A DNA stretch of 64,000 nt, from positions 4,340,001 through 4,404,000 of the forward strand of contig NC_016460.1 in assembly GCF_000226115.1 (NCBI RefSeq). The letters run 5' to 3'. Positions 35,334 through 48,300 of the stretch are shown here, in pieces (position 1 is the first letter of the stretch; each line of letters begins with the position of its first letter). Made by a program: the position numbers and the translations under genes. Under the pieces are notes generated by a model. The model ran no database searches and had not been told where the DNA came from. It was given only the letters and a program-made list of their open reading frames with translations. The stretch comes from Thermothielavioides terrestris NRRL 8126. Its lineage: Eukaryota > Ascomycota > Sordariomycetes > Sordariales > Chaetomiaceae.

Positions 35334-35604
35334 TGTAACGTACTAGCCTTATAGCGTCTGCAGATAAGTGTACGATATTCTATTCAACTACCTTAAGGAA
35401 GGAAAAAGGAGAAGTATAGGCTACGGTCCCTACGCACAGAGTTTTTCAGGGGCTCGCGAAACGAGTTCGGACCAACGTTATTCCAAGCGCGAGGCGGGCC
35501 CGCTATAGGTCCGTCCTAGGGCCACCGTAGATCCGTCCTAGAGCCACCACGGATCCTAGGCGTAGCCCCATATACCTAGCCCAGATATAGCCTAGTCTAT
35601 AACA
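35334..35604 (-). repeat. Gypsy-1 left LTR (3' LTR of the element)
   Basis: 271 bp, same length as the right LTR. Its distal two thirds (from about 35,440) carry many C-to-T and G-to-A changes relative to the right copy, for example CGAAACGAG against CGAAGCGGG and CTAGGGCCACC against CGGGGCCGCC. Confidence 0.9.
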
Positions 35605-37849
35605 TACCCCCCCCGCCCCGTTGGGTAGCTGAATTAGAGTATACGTAACGTCGCATCAAGTATAGTTTAGGTCTAGCGTAGCGCTAGTCGTAATAGACGC
35701 TAGCACCTGCTATCCGGTTATATAGCGCTTGCCTTACTATTGGGGTAGTCTAGCGTAGTTGCCTATTGAGGCCTTGCCGCTTATAGCCGTCCTATTGCCT
35801 AGGCTCAAGTTATTTATTTATATCGCCTAGCAAGCCGTTGATTAGCCCTTCCTCGCTTCGTATATTCGTATATCGCAATTACGTTGCACTGAGCGTACCT
35901 ACTGATTATATATAATCCAACCTCGCCCACTGTCATTTAAACCCCTTCTTCTATGTAACTTGACTTTCTTATATTTTCTTCCTATACCCAACGTATACCT
36001 CCCCTTCCTTCTCTACGATCCGTTCTTCCCCCTTCTCGCGTAGTGACATCGTTCTCCCTATTCCGCCTTGTATACATTTCTTTTCTTTTACGCTCCTACT
36101 TTGCGTCTACCTATATCTTCGAGTGTACTATTCATTACCGCCTTAGCTCCTATAAGAGTCTCTTCGTCCCCCCCTTCGATAGCGATATAGTTCTGAAACT
36201 CGCCTACTATATTCGTATATAGGAACGCTAAAATGTTAGTCGCCGCCACTACTCTTAGAGGTAGTAGTATAGGCCACTATCCTAGTAGCGATAATAATAA
36301 AGACTGTAATATAAGTATTTCTAGAACAACTTTGCTATAGACCTAAGTTACTTACTAATTATAATATTATAGAATTGAAATAATCGCTAGAAGAACGATA
36401 AGCTATTAATCAGTAGGTTCGTTGTCGAAGGAGACTTCGACGACGAAGAAAATAAACTGCTCCCCAATAAGGGAGAGTTCTATATATAGTATATTGCTCG
36501 CCTTTTTAGCGACACTAAGGTCGAATATACCCCTAGTCATAGTAAATCCTATAAAGAATATTGGAGGGCCTATACTATATACGAGTAGGACTCTATATTA
36601 TAGGCAATAAACCTCTACCTTCGGTCTAGTCTAAAGAAAATCCTTAAGGCGTATAATATAGGCTAGGCTATCGAGACCCTAGCCTAAAAGAAGATAAGCT
36701 TATAGCCTATTTGCTATATAGTCCTTAAGTATAAATTCTAGAAGCTAATATAGTCTTTCTAAACCACTTTTAATAATGTATAGACGTATTATATCCCTAT
36801 TTAGCTAGCACTGCTTCCTCTATTTACTATTAAGCGGACCCCAACTTATACTATCCCCTAGACCCTAGTCGCCTCCCCTACTATACTAAGCTACTATAGG
36901 GCTTTAGTGCCCTACAATCCGCTTACCTCCTCCCTAGACTACTCTACCTAGCTAGCCGCCTACCTAACTTATCGTTTAATAAGCAATAAAGAAGCCTACT
37001 AACGCGATATACACTATCTAGTCGATACTATTATAATAGTCGTTAATACCAACAACCGTCTTATCAACTATATTTTAAACTCGCTATAGTCTAGCCCCTC
37101 TTCGCAAGATAGCTATAGTACAACTCCTACTAGGTATAACATTGCTTTAGTTCCCTTTGTCCTACGTCCCTAGCATTGTCTATCCTCTCCCTTTAAGAAC
37201 CTCGCCTATATCCTTTAGAAGTATACTAATCCTCTACCCTAGACCCCTAGCAGGTCCAATAGATAGCCGATTATAGAGGTACTCTCGTCGCCTAACAAGG
37301 GTGTTGAGCACCTATTTACTAGCGATATAGTACTGTCTAGAGACAAAGAGGCTATAGAATAGAGCTAGAGATAGCTCTGTCCTCTACTATAGCCCTGCTC
37401 CCGCTTTATCCTATGCCTCGACCTATTATTGAACTAACCTACTGACTAAAGTAGTTACAATAACTTTGATATCCGCCCCCGCCCTATCTTAGAGATCCTA
37501 GAGCAAGTAATACACTAGCTACCGACCTCGCCTCCCCTTAGTTTACGCCTAGGTATCCTATAGTACTATAGGATTGACGCTAGGGTAAGGCTAAAGGACT
37601 ATCTACATCTAAGGAAGGAGACCTAGTTAACGCGTTAGGGCCTCTCTACACTTATATTTTTCTTATTGTTCTTTTATAATAAGGCTATAGCTAGATATAT
37701 CAGGGTGACTATACGCCTAATGGTACTACCGAGCTATATTCGTTTTATCGTTGTCGTTTCTTGTAGGGTAGTCTATATATAAACATTGCGTTTTCCCTTC
37801 CTCCTCCAGTTCGACGCTAGCCTATCGTTATATTATACATCTCCCTATT

Positions 37850-40800
37850 CCTGTTCGAACTCGTTGAGTATAGCAGTATCTAAGAAGTTCTCTAAAGGCT
37901 CCTACGTTGGTTTATTGTAATCTATCCACTTAACGTATATATTACAGTTGTTTCCCCTCCCCCTAGCGTTCTAAGCTTTAAGGATCGCCTCTACCCTATA
38001 CTCCTACTAAGGAATACCCTTCTCCAATGTAACCTATATAGGGTCTAGCCATTTATCTATAACTTTCTATAAAGAGAGTAGATTAGAGGCTACTCGCTCG
38101 ACTAGATCGATATAGAAGGTCGAGTATAAACTACTTAGTATATCGAGCATTATCGTCAAAGGGGTAGGTACCGTGACTACCTTATACTTAGTATTTAGCT
38201 AGTCGAGTTTCTTACTAAGGCGGTTTATCTTTATATTGTATAGAGAGAGCTATACCTCGTCCTCTACCTTAAACCTCTTAGCTAGGTAGCGGGAGCAGTT
38301 TATATTCGTCTACTATTGCTACTACGTATATACGATAGTTGCTTAGGTCTACTCTATTCCCTCCTTTAGATAGTGGAGGAACTTAGCAATATAGCTCTCT
38401 AAGGTCGCTATAGGCGTTGTCGAGATCGTAATAAGTTGTATAGGGCTTATATCGAACCTATAGAGGAGGTAGTTTAGGCTTACCCTAGTTATAGACGAGT
38501 CTCTATTATTGAGTACGAACTAGTAGGCTAGGAGGTATTTAGGCTAGTTGTACTATATAAAGGAGACGAAGATCTAGAGGATAGCCTATACCTCTTAGTT
38601 GACCCGCTCTATTCCCCTATTCGTCTAGGGATAGTAAGAAGTCGATAAAAGCTGTTCTACCTCTACCGCCTTATATAGCGTAGTCTAGAACCTATTTAAC
38701 TAGTCCGACCTATAGTTAGTTATAATTTAAGTTAGGAACCTATAGAAGCGCTATTATACGTTATAGAACTAGAGGATATACTCTTCTACTCTTATTAAAT
38801 ATATCGCCTCGAGCTATATATACTTAGAGAGGCGATCGGTAATCACTATAAGGTAGCTAGACGCCCCCTTGTCTCTTATAGAGAGGTCGGTTATAAAGTT
38901 AATAGAGATCTATTTCCAAAAGCGATTAGGGATAGGCAAAGGTTGTAAAAGCCTTTGACATAGCTACTAGGAGATCTTGCTCTAGCAGTACTAGTTATAG
39001 TTCCTAATGAACTACTTTATATTAGACGATATAAGGTCCTAGTAGTAATCTCTCTAGAGCATTTTAAATAGTCTATTACGCCCTAGGTATCCTAATATAG
39101 CTAAGTTATAGATCTATTAGATAATCGTAGTAGTTAGGGGCTCTTATATAAAGAGCTAGAGATAGCTATAGAACTAGAGTGTACTTTATATATTAAAAGA
39201 GTAGTTTATAATCTAGGTTTATACTATATTCGCCTCCTTTAGAAACTTCTAAGCTTCGTTGTAAATAGCTTAGAGCTAGTGAGTATAGTACTCGTCTTCG
39301 ACAATACCCTCGTCCTATAGGGCTATAAGCTACTTGTCCTCGAAGAGCGTCTCTCCTATAGGCAACCTAGCCTCCTCCTATATACTAGTCTAGTATACCT
39401 TGATCGGAGGAAGTAGCTAGGCGATATATTAGCTATCTTTAGGCTCGTCTTATTCACGTTAAGAGAGTGTATTAGGGCGCGAAGCCTAGGATCCTAGCTA
39501 GTACTTTAGCTCGAAGTTAAATAGGGAGAGCGTTTCTACCTATTGGGCCTACTATTTACTAATTGGATATAGCTAGGTGAAGTACTTAAGGTTCTTATAG
39601 TCGATTAGGATAGTAAAGGGGGCTACTACGCTCTAAAGCTCTATCGACTAGGCCTTGAGATATAAGATAATAGCTAATAGCTCTTTATTATAGATAGTAT
39701 AGTTACACTTAGCAAAGCTTAGTTTCGTAGAGTAGTAGGCTATAAGGTAAAGAACCTCGTCCTCTCCCCATTAAGATAAGTATCTACTAAGTGCTATACT
39801 AGAATAGTCCACTTCTATAATTGTCTCTCTCTTAGGATCCTATTAGACGAGGATCAGCTCCAATATAAATATAGCCTTAAGTATATCGAAGGCGTTCTAC
39901 TCCTCTTTACCTTAGCGGAAGGGGACGTTCTTATAGATAAGGTATATTAATAGGGCCGCCTTCTTAGAGAAGTTGGGGATAAAGTCGCAATAGAAATTAG
40001 CGAATCCTAGGAAGCTCTATACTCCTTAGACTTTACGAGGTGCCTCCTACTTATAGATAGCCTTAATCTTCTTAGGGTCGAGGCGGATATAGACCCTAGC
40101 CTCTATAATATACCCTAGGTACTTAACTTCCTTTACTGCAAATATATATTTCTTAAGGTCTAGGTTGAAGCCTATATCCCTCAGTCTTTAGAGGACCTTA
40201 TATACCTTCCTTATATAGTCCTTTCGGCTCTTGCTTAAGTACACTAAGATATTATCAAGGTATACCGTTATATAGTCTCTTAGCGTTAGACCAAAGGCAT
40301 TGTTAATATATCTCTAGAACGTTGTAGGAGTACCTACGAGCCTAAAGGGGTAGACTAGCTATTCGAATAGTCCAAACCTTATATAAAACGCTATAAGGTG
40401 TTTATCCCCCTTAGCTATCTAGATATAGTAGAACATAGCCCTAATATCTAGCTTTATAAGCCATTTAGCCCTAGCTAGGGACTGAAGAGTCTCCTTAATT
40501 AAGGGGAGTAGGTACTAGTCCTATTTAGTAATTTTGTTTAGGGCTTAGTAGTCTATATAAAACCTCTATCCTCCTTTTAGCTTCTTTATAAGGAGGACTA
40601 GGGCGGCTACTAATAAGGAGCTTACCTAGATCTATCCCTTATCTAATAGATCTACGACCTACTTCTAAATCTCTAGGAGATAGTCCTTTGGTATATTATA
40701 CAAGGGTCCCTATAGGAGTTTAGGAGATTTTCTATCTAAGCCCATTTTAAGATGGATATAATAGTTGGCCTCTCTTTGATAGAGGGGGAGGTCGTTCATC

Positions 40801-42700
40801 TTCTCCTTGTCGAAGAGGTTGGCGAAGTTACATAGCTCCTCTAGCAAGGCGACCTTCGGGTCTAGGTTGGCATTGGGCTAGGAGATAGCCGCTTCTAGTA
40901 TAGTGGTCATCTTATAGATACTAGTAACGAGGAACGTATCTTGTACCTCTTTAGACTTTTTCCTTTATACCCTATAGGCTAAGCCTATAAACACTATGCC
41001 TATAATTAGGGTAGCGTTAGCTTCCTTCTATTATAAGGAGCACTCGTATACCTATAGGCTACTTTGCGAATTGACGGTAAAGACCCTATTGACTAGGTCT
41101 AGTACAATCCTATAGTAGTTTATCTAGGGGAGCCCTAATATAACGTTGTAGGCTAGCCCTAATACTATATAGAATATAGCGGTACTGATCTACCTATCGA
41201 CGTCCATTGTAATATAGGTGATATATATAATTTTCTTTATAATTTGTACCCCCTTAACTATAATACTTAGGGTATAGAGAGTCGGTAGGCTTATCTGCTT
41301 GATCCTTAACCTCTAATATACTCTCTTGCTAATAGCTCTATAGCTCTAGTACCTACTATCTACTTATATATTTATAAAACTAGAGGAGTTTAGAAAAATA
41401 GGGATAAGAAAAGGGGGCTTATCCATTCTCTCTCTAATCTCTATAAACTCGTTCTATAAGTGGCTAGGTCCTTTCGGCCCTTGTATAAGACTTTGTATAG
41501 GGGCTACTCTTTTCCCTCCTCTTCCTTAGAGGGGGAGTCCTCCTCTACCTATTCCTTAGCCTCCAACTTATTAATGTCGACCTAAGGAGCTAGTCTCTTA
41601 GCTAGGGCGAAGAGATAGGTAGCTACAAAGTAGCCCTAGCGCCTACAACGGATATAGGCTCTAGCCTATTAGCGCGTTATATATACTTCGTCGTTTATCT
41701 ACTTCGCCTATAGCGCATTTATATCTCGTTTTCCTCTATTCTACTACTACTTTCCTTTATAACCCCTATTAGCTCCCCCCTAAGCTAGAGCAATGTAGGT
41801 TATATTGATCCTAGTCATTGGTATATCTCTATCTACATCTTTCTCTATATCTACGTTGGGCCTAGGTCGTTTACCCTAGGACCATTGGTATCGTTCCTCT
41901 AAGCGGAGGGCCTCTAGGTCGATAGCAATCTTATAGTACTTTACAATAGCTATAGTATAGTCGTTCTATAGGACCTCCTATCCTACTACAATATATTTCA
42001 ACTTTAGGGAGAAGTATTGTTATAGTCTAATAAATTGTACCTCGTTGCTCTAATTAAGTTCTCTAGCCTTCGATAGCTTCGTCTCAAAGTGAATAATAAA
42101 GGAGGAGAATAGCTCGTTATCTCCTTAGCGGAGTATATCTAACTCTATCAAAGCTATAACCTACTTATAGAAGTCTATATAGACTATTGTAAAATACTTA
42201 AGAAACGCTCCTAGGTTATAGTTATAGCTAGGTCCTCCCAACTTATAGAAGGCTACGACCTTAGCCTAGACCCTTTAGCTAAGGTTTCTCTAAATAAATA
42301 CCTACTAGTTACAAAGATCCCTAATAAAGTCCTAGTCTACTACTAGGATATACGCTATTATAGCCCTCTAGGCGGCAAAGAGCTCCTTTTTACCGTCAAA
42401 GGGTTGTCCTATAGGGAGGCACTTCCACTACGTCTAGGGAGCTGCTAAAGCTATAGTATTAGTCGTTAGAGCCTAGGCGTTTACTACTATAGAGGCGTTT
42501 ATAGTCTAAGCTATAGCAATCTAGGCTATACGAAGTTCCTTAATAGTTATATTCTAATGTACGATCGTCTTCTATAAGAGTTGGAAGTGTTTATAGACCT
42601 AATCTAGGTCTAGGACCTACAAGACGCCTAGGTTGTTTATAGTAGCGTCTAGCCCGCTCAGTACTAGCGTCGAAACGCCTAGCGTACTACTCTCGTCTAT
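37850..42700 (-). pseudogene. Gypsy-1 gag-pol pseudogene with terminal chromodomain
   Basis: Read on the minus strand with stops ignored. Gag-like sequence lies near 41,700-42,700 and a protease-like segment near 41,330. Reverse transcriptase shows IKETLQSLARAKWLIKLDIR, then FRLVGTPTTF, then ITVYLDNILVY (the YLDD catalytic box is now YLDN at 40,249-40,260). RNase H shows IIEVDYSSIALS near 39,800. Integrase shows SSYLIVITDRLSK near 38,850. The polyprotein ends in a chromodomain at about 37,870-38,000: RVEAILKA, then YVKWIDYNKPT, then EPLENFL. Families are from established Ty3/Gypsy chromovirus order (PR-RT-RH-IN-CHD). Dozens of TAA/TAG stops make it non-functional. Confidence 0.88.
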
Positions 42701-42744
42701 ACCTAAAAGTAATAACTGCTCTATCTATATAAAGGTAGTTGAAC

Positions 42745-43015
42745 TATAACGTACTAGCTTTATAGCGTTTGCAAATAAGCGTACGATGTTCTATTCAACT
42801 ACCTTAAAGAAGGAAAAAGGAGAAGTATAGGCTACGGTCCTTACGCACAGAGTTTTTCAGGGGCTCGCGAAGCGGGTTCGGACCAACGTTATTCCGGGCG
42901 CGAGGCGGGCCCGCCATAGGTCTATCCCGGGGCCGCCGCGGATCCGTCCCGGGGCCGCCACGGATCCTAGGCGCAGCCCCACATACCCAGCCCGGGTACA
43001 GCCCGGTCCGTAACA
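42745..43015 (-). repeat. Gypsy-1 right LTR (5' LTR), largely spared by RIP
   Basis: 271 bp. Its first about 90 bases are more mutated than the left LTR (TATAACG for TGTAACG, GTTTGCAAA for GTCTGCAGA), while from about 42,835 it keeps a GC-rich, CpG-containing sequence. The 70-codon minus frame crossing it is LTR sequence, not a gene. Confidence 0.9.
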
Positions 43016-43020
43016 TCTAG

Positions 43021-43681
43021 TCTAGGCCCTGGCATTTGTTTTTCTCTAGTGGCTTTGCCCTAGCATTTGTGTGTTTTCTAGTGGCATTGCCCTAGCTTTT
43101 TAGGCCTTATCCTAGCATTGGCCTCCTAGTGTATATTTTCGACCTTTTCGACTTCGATTTGTCGACTTCAATAGCGTTGTTTACATTTTTTGGGCTTTAA
43201 CCGGCACTAGCCCACTAGATTGCGACTTTTCCTCACGTTTTAGGCGTCTACCGGCACTGGCCCACCGGCTTTTTCGCGTTGTTAAGCGATTCTAAGGCGA
43301 CTTTTTCTCCTTCTCGACCGCGGCCCCGACTAGGCATATAGACTTGCCCCTACAGGAAGGACGACTAGCGAAATCATCAGAAGCATGGGAAGAAACCCTC
43401 ACGAGCTTGGCGGATGGACATGAAGGCGGAGGATATGGACAAGACAATGGAGCATATGGACATGCCCCTAGCAATGGGACGATTAGTGTAGCAGGTTCAT
43501 TGAAGGCAAGGGACTTGAAGGCGGAGGATATGGACATGCAGACGGGGGATATGGACACGCAGACGGAGGATATAGACGAAACAGTGGAGGATATGGACAT
43601 GCCCCTATGCATTCTTAGGCACGTTTATAGGTTTTGAGCATGGCGATGGGGACATCGCTATTATAGCAGATGGGGGGACTC
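43021..43681. other. GC-richer island between Gypsy-1 and repeat R copy 2
   Basis: Far less TpA-rich than its surroundings. It contains repeated phrases CTAGTGGC-TTGCCCTAGC (43,045-43,100) and CGGCACTAGCCCAC / CGGCACTGGCCCAC, then an intact 97-codon frame (43,344-43,637, +) that spells an acidic EDMDMQT-type repeat. I do not recognise the protein; it may be a tail fragment or a fortuitous frame in a minisatellite. Confidence 0.5.
43427..43604 (+). repeat. 21-bp minisatellite (GGAGGATATGGACATG... units)
   Basis: Two blocks of 21-bp units: about 43,427-43,467 and four units at 43,523-43,604, each starting GGAGGATAT or GGGGGATAT. The period is a multiple of three, so all units stay in one frame and encode ED(M/I)D-type acidic repeats. 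Unlike the surrounding elements it shows little RIP damage. Confidence 0.85.
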
Positions 43682-43903
43682 TGTAAAAGGAAGGATGGAC
43701 CACTGGAAGGAAGGAGCATATTAGTGAGGCACTAGGTATTTAGCTACGCCTGGCTTAGCCACTGCACCGGAGGAAAAACAACCTACTTCCACCTTATCTC
43801 AGACCTTAGACCTCTTTCATTGTGTTCTCTATTTTCCTAGCCTATGGCCGGGGGAGGTCTGTGCCTAGGCCTGCTAAGATGTAATACTATACTAGTTTAT
43901 ATA
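43682..43903 (+). repeat. Repeat R, copy 2, left part
   Basis: Matches 34,079-34,305 of copy 1 (TGTAAAAGGAAGGATGGACC, then GGAGCATATTAGTG, then CTATGGCCGGGGG). It ends at ATATA (43,899-43,903), where Gypsy-2 begins; the repeat resumes at 56,956. Confidence 0.88.
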
Positions 43904-44391
43904 TTGAATTGGGGTGATAGACTACCTAGATATAGGGACCCAGTTTTTCTATTCGTTTCAGTACATTGCATTCGTTGCTAGGGGGTCTAGCCCTCTAATC
44001 ATATATATTTAAGTGGGCTAAGCCCATCTTCTTCGTTATTAAGTAAGACATTAAGCAGTTGTTAATATACGTTCGTTGGCACTACGTTAGTAGTCCTCCT
44101 TTATCTAGGAGGGCTGTTAAGCCTTTCCTTTTGTTGTTCTACCTTTATTTAGACGATAGGTATTCGAGCTATTAAGCTCTGACTATATTCTTATTGTCTT
44201 TTGTCTTTCTACTATATCCTACTAGATATACTTAAGCTATATATCTTCCTTTTAGAAAATATCTTTCCTACTACTTAATATATACTATCTTTATTTGTCT
44301 AGAGAGATACTATATTCCTTTAAGAGCTATCTTACACATTTAGTCCTAGGTATAGTAGGGTAGGTTAGTATAGAGGTTTTACACTATTTTA
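43904..44391 (+). repeat. Gypsy-2 5' LTR
   Basis: 488 bp. Begins TTGAATTGGGGTG, probably one base short of an original TGTGAATT start. It differs from the 3' LTR mainly by C/T and G/A transitions. Confidence 0.88.
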
Positions 44392-45399
44392 AATAGGGGC
44401 TTAATTAAAGAGGAGCTTAGCTCTATATCTAAACGAGATAGTATAGACTACGAAGTCTTCTAAGATTATAGAACTGTATAATGCTATATTAATAGCTATA
44501 CAACGACGATATAGCCGATCTATTAAAGCTCTAGTATACCGATATTAGTATCTCTAAAAGGTATAGAAACCTATTAAAGTATATATATTCTAGGGGTCTA
44601 TTAAGACTTTGTCCTAGGAAACCTTCCTTTGCCTAGATAATATAGAGTATTAAAAAGATATCCTATTATCTCTAACACTTTAAAGACCTATTAAAGCTTT
44701 ATTATTATCAATATAATGGTTGTAAAACGCTAATCTAATCGAAAGACGATAGTTTTATCTTCCTAAGTAGAGATAAGGGTAGAATTTTTATCGATTATTA
44801 TTTTCTTCTCTAGTCTAGCCGAACTAGTTATAAAAGTAGTTAAATATAGTAGCTACTTATAAGCTTCTAAGCTTAGAGCTATATCTTTATAATATTTAGC
44901 TCCTTCTAATAGTATATCTAATACTATTTTATATTAGATATAAGGTCTTAGTATAGACTTTTACTTTTCTTTTTAAGAGCTATATTTTTATCGCTATTAC
45001 ACTAGTTAGGTTTAATATATTAGTTGCTAAGGGTATCTAGACGATCTATAAAGAACCTATAGTTATTCTTTAAGGCATTTAGACTATATATTCTAAGGGA
45101 ACCTAGCTTCTTAAAAGGTTTTCTTCCTCTAGATAAACGTCGAAGGAGTTGATATTCCTATAGAAGTATATATATTAATCTTTTTATAATTTATCGATAT
45201 AGTCGTTGCCTTTCTCAAAGACGATAGCTAAGCGTTTAATAACTAGGCTTTAGCGATATATACGTATATTATCTATAGAAGCTCTAGGAATCCTATCGAC
45301 TTCTATAATACTATGAATCTTAACGCTAACCTCTAAAGGAGAGTCTAAGGACGTATCTGTCTTATAGCCTTTCTAAGGTATACTAAGTAAAGAGGACCT

Positions 45400-48300
45400 A
45401 GCTAAAATGGTGTAGACGCCTCTTCTGTCTTTGCTAGATACCTCTATTCCACCTATCTATATAAAGGTATTTATAGTAATACCTTCTAGTCTCTCTAAAG
45501 CCGAAGCTCTAAAGAAGATAACTAAGTATATTCTTACTATTATATTTAGTACGACCTTTTCGACCTTAGCGAAAGCTAGCCTATAAGGCTACTTCTCTAG
45601 TTAGAATACTATACAATGGATTAAGACCTTTAAAGAGATATACGAAGCTTATTAAATTACTAATAATAAGACCTATATATATTTGTTTAAGCTTTAGTAC
45701 AATACTACGATCTAGCTTATTATTCGTTATTAGGAGAAAAAGGACTAAAAGACCTAGGTAGCTTTTAAGGCTAAGTTCCTAAAGCGCTAGAAGGGCAACG
45801 ATCTTAAATAGTATAATAATAGAGGTTACCTTTATAATCTAATTAAAGAGAGATACTAGCTAATCGATAAGGTTATCTATAACTACTTTAAGTTAATCGA
45901 CTATATATATACTATCGCCTTTACTAAAGTTCGTAAAGAGCTATAGTATATAATTGTTCCAACTATATAGTATACGTTTAATTAGTAGATCTAGGTGGCT
46001 CTTAAAGACTATTAATATATTTAGAAGAAGGATAATAAAGACTCTATCTATACTACGAAGTAGGTAGACTTTCTTAAGTTCGTTTAAGATACTCTTTAGA
46101 AGGGTCTTAACGTAGAAGACCTCTTTCTTAAGACCTATAAATATAAGATCGATCTATAGAAATACTATTTGCCCCTAGCTACATCTACTATTAAGACGAC
46201 TCCTAAGCTATAGAAGTAGGAAGAGGAGGAGCTAAAGAAAACTCTTATATCTATACCCAATAATATTAACAATCTAGCTAATTAGCTTTAGCATCTATAT
46301 ATTTAGAAGTAGAAGATCATCGAACAGTTTAAATAGAAGATCGAAGCCCTCTATTTATATAGAATTGATCCTATACTTAACGAGATCGAGGTTCTCTAGA
46401 CGTATTTCTAGTAGCGGAGCGGCTTATAGGAGAGACACATTAGCTTCGTTACTAGTTTATATATTAATAGTTGTCCTCTTAGCTATAGTAGACCTATAAG
46501 CTTTGGCTATTGCTACTATTGCAGTGACTCTAACTATATAGTCCTTGAGTATATAGAAGCTATAAAAGCTATAGCTATAGGTCTAATATATTATAAGAGT
46601 ATAGACTACTGCTTTAGCGATAGAAGTAAAAAGGGCTATATACTAGCTAAGACAATTACCTTTGTAAAGGTAGATATTAATAGTATATAAGAGGTTAGTA
46701 AGATTAGCTAGCTTATCCTTATATATATAGCCTATTGCCTATAGTATAATAGCTACCCTATATACTAAGTGTACTATTGTAAATATAAGCGTCTAAATAG
46801 TTGTCTATTTAAGCTAGATATATCCTTAGTACTAAACAAGCACTACCTCTAGTAGCCTAAGCTATATTAAGAGCCTACGACCGTCTAGACGACGATCAAT
46901 TATCTTATATACAAAGGGGAGCCTAAGCTTACCTCCGTTTTCTATTATATAGCGTCTAATTAGTTATCGTTTTATATAGTTCTAATAGAGGGAGATTATA
47001 TCTTAACTTAGAAGGTTGTTCTATATCTAGTGCTAAACGCTAATAAATTTTGTCGACTACCTTTTCCTTTCTTTAACTAGACTAAGAGGGAAGCTAAGGG
47101 GGAAGTGGACAAGGAAGTAGAGACTATACTTCAAGGTATACTGTCTACTAAGCGTCGATTCACTAAAGATAAAAGGGAAGATAACTTCTAGATAAGTAGC
47201 ACTCTTACACCTCTAGCAAAGCCTCCTTATATAGCTATTCTTAAGAACTTAGCTATAGTGAATTAGCTAAAGAAAGAGGAGTTGTAGCCTAAGGCACTAC
47301 CGTCAAAAGTCGCTATGTTGCTACTATATATAAAGGATATAATCTATACTATAATGAAGGCGAAGACTAGTCTAACCTTTAACGACTTAGTTTGTATCTC
47401 GCCTAAGTATAAAGACGCTTTAATTATATACCTATAGGGCATTTCCACTAATATCGAAGTTATCAACTATAAAAGGTCTAATGTTCCTAAGCCTAATAGA
47501 CTAGCTACTATACTAAAAGATATAGGGGTTTATATATAAGCTCTATACACTAATATAAATATATTTAATAGTCCTTGCTCTAGTTAGACTAAGACAGTTC
47601 TAATGATCTTCGAAGTTACTAAGGACAATGTATAGAGTATCTATATAGGAAGCCTCTAGGAGTATTAGATTTATAAAGGTCTATCTAAAGACATTAATGA
47701 TTATATCTATACCCTACTCTAAAAGTCTATTTTAACGCTTTTAGTCTTATAGTATATAGAACTTAATATAATAATAAAAATATAGTCGCTTTCTACTCTA
47801 TATATCTAATTTAAAAAAGGTTATTATAATAAGTATCTTACCTTAATCGATTCTAGTTTAGAGTATAACTATATCTCGATAAACGTTGTTAAGAAGTATA
47901 TATTACTATACTAGCCTACTAAGGTTATTTCAAAGGGCCTTTATAGCTTAGTACCATTCTTTAGAGAGACCTAGGTCACTCTTTACCTAAGTAAGGTTAG
48001 TATCAACCTTTACTTTTTTGTAACTAAGGACACCGTTAGTAGGTACAAAGCAATTCTGAATATACTATTTGTTAAAGATACTACTTTGATCTTCAACTAC
48101 TACGATAGCAACCTAATTATTACTAATCTACTTATAGAGAGAAAGATAGTCTAAGTATATATCGTCTCTAAGAAAATTACCTAGTAGAATCGTCTACTAT
48201 CTCTAATGTAACTAGCTATTTAGAAATAATTCTAGAGATTAATAGAAAGTCCTAAAAGAATCTCTAACTAAATAGAGATAAAGGAAGGCGAGACTGCTCT

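Larger units (their letters stand above)
35334..43015 (-). mobile_element. Gypsy-1: RIP-degraded chromodomain Ty3/Gypsy LTR retrotransposon
   Basis: 7,682 bp. Two 271-bp LTRs (35,334-35,604 and 42,745-43,015) start TGTAACGTACTAG (TATAACG in the right copy) and end GTAACA-type. They are flanked by an exact 5-bp duplication TCTAG (35,329-35,333 and 43,016-43,020). Transcription orientation is minus: a C-rich run next to the left LTR (35,606-35,620) is the complement of a purine tract, and pol reads on the minus strand. All coding capacity is destroyed by TAA/TAG stops at former Gln and Trp codons. About 2.2 kb between the chromodomain and the left (3') LTR has no recognised content. Confidence 0.92.

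Noticed and set aside
36422..36610. 62-codon plus frame as an independent gene
   Set aside because: Alone it is within chance expectation for this AT-rich DNA and lies inside Gypsy-1; kept only as a weak observation.
42804..43016. 70-codon minus-strand frame, GC-rich
   Set aside because: It lies inside the right LTR of Gypsy-1 and is open only because that stretch escaped RIP.
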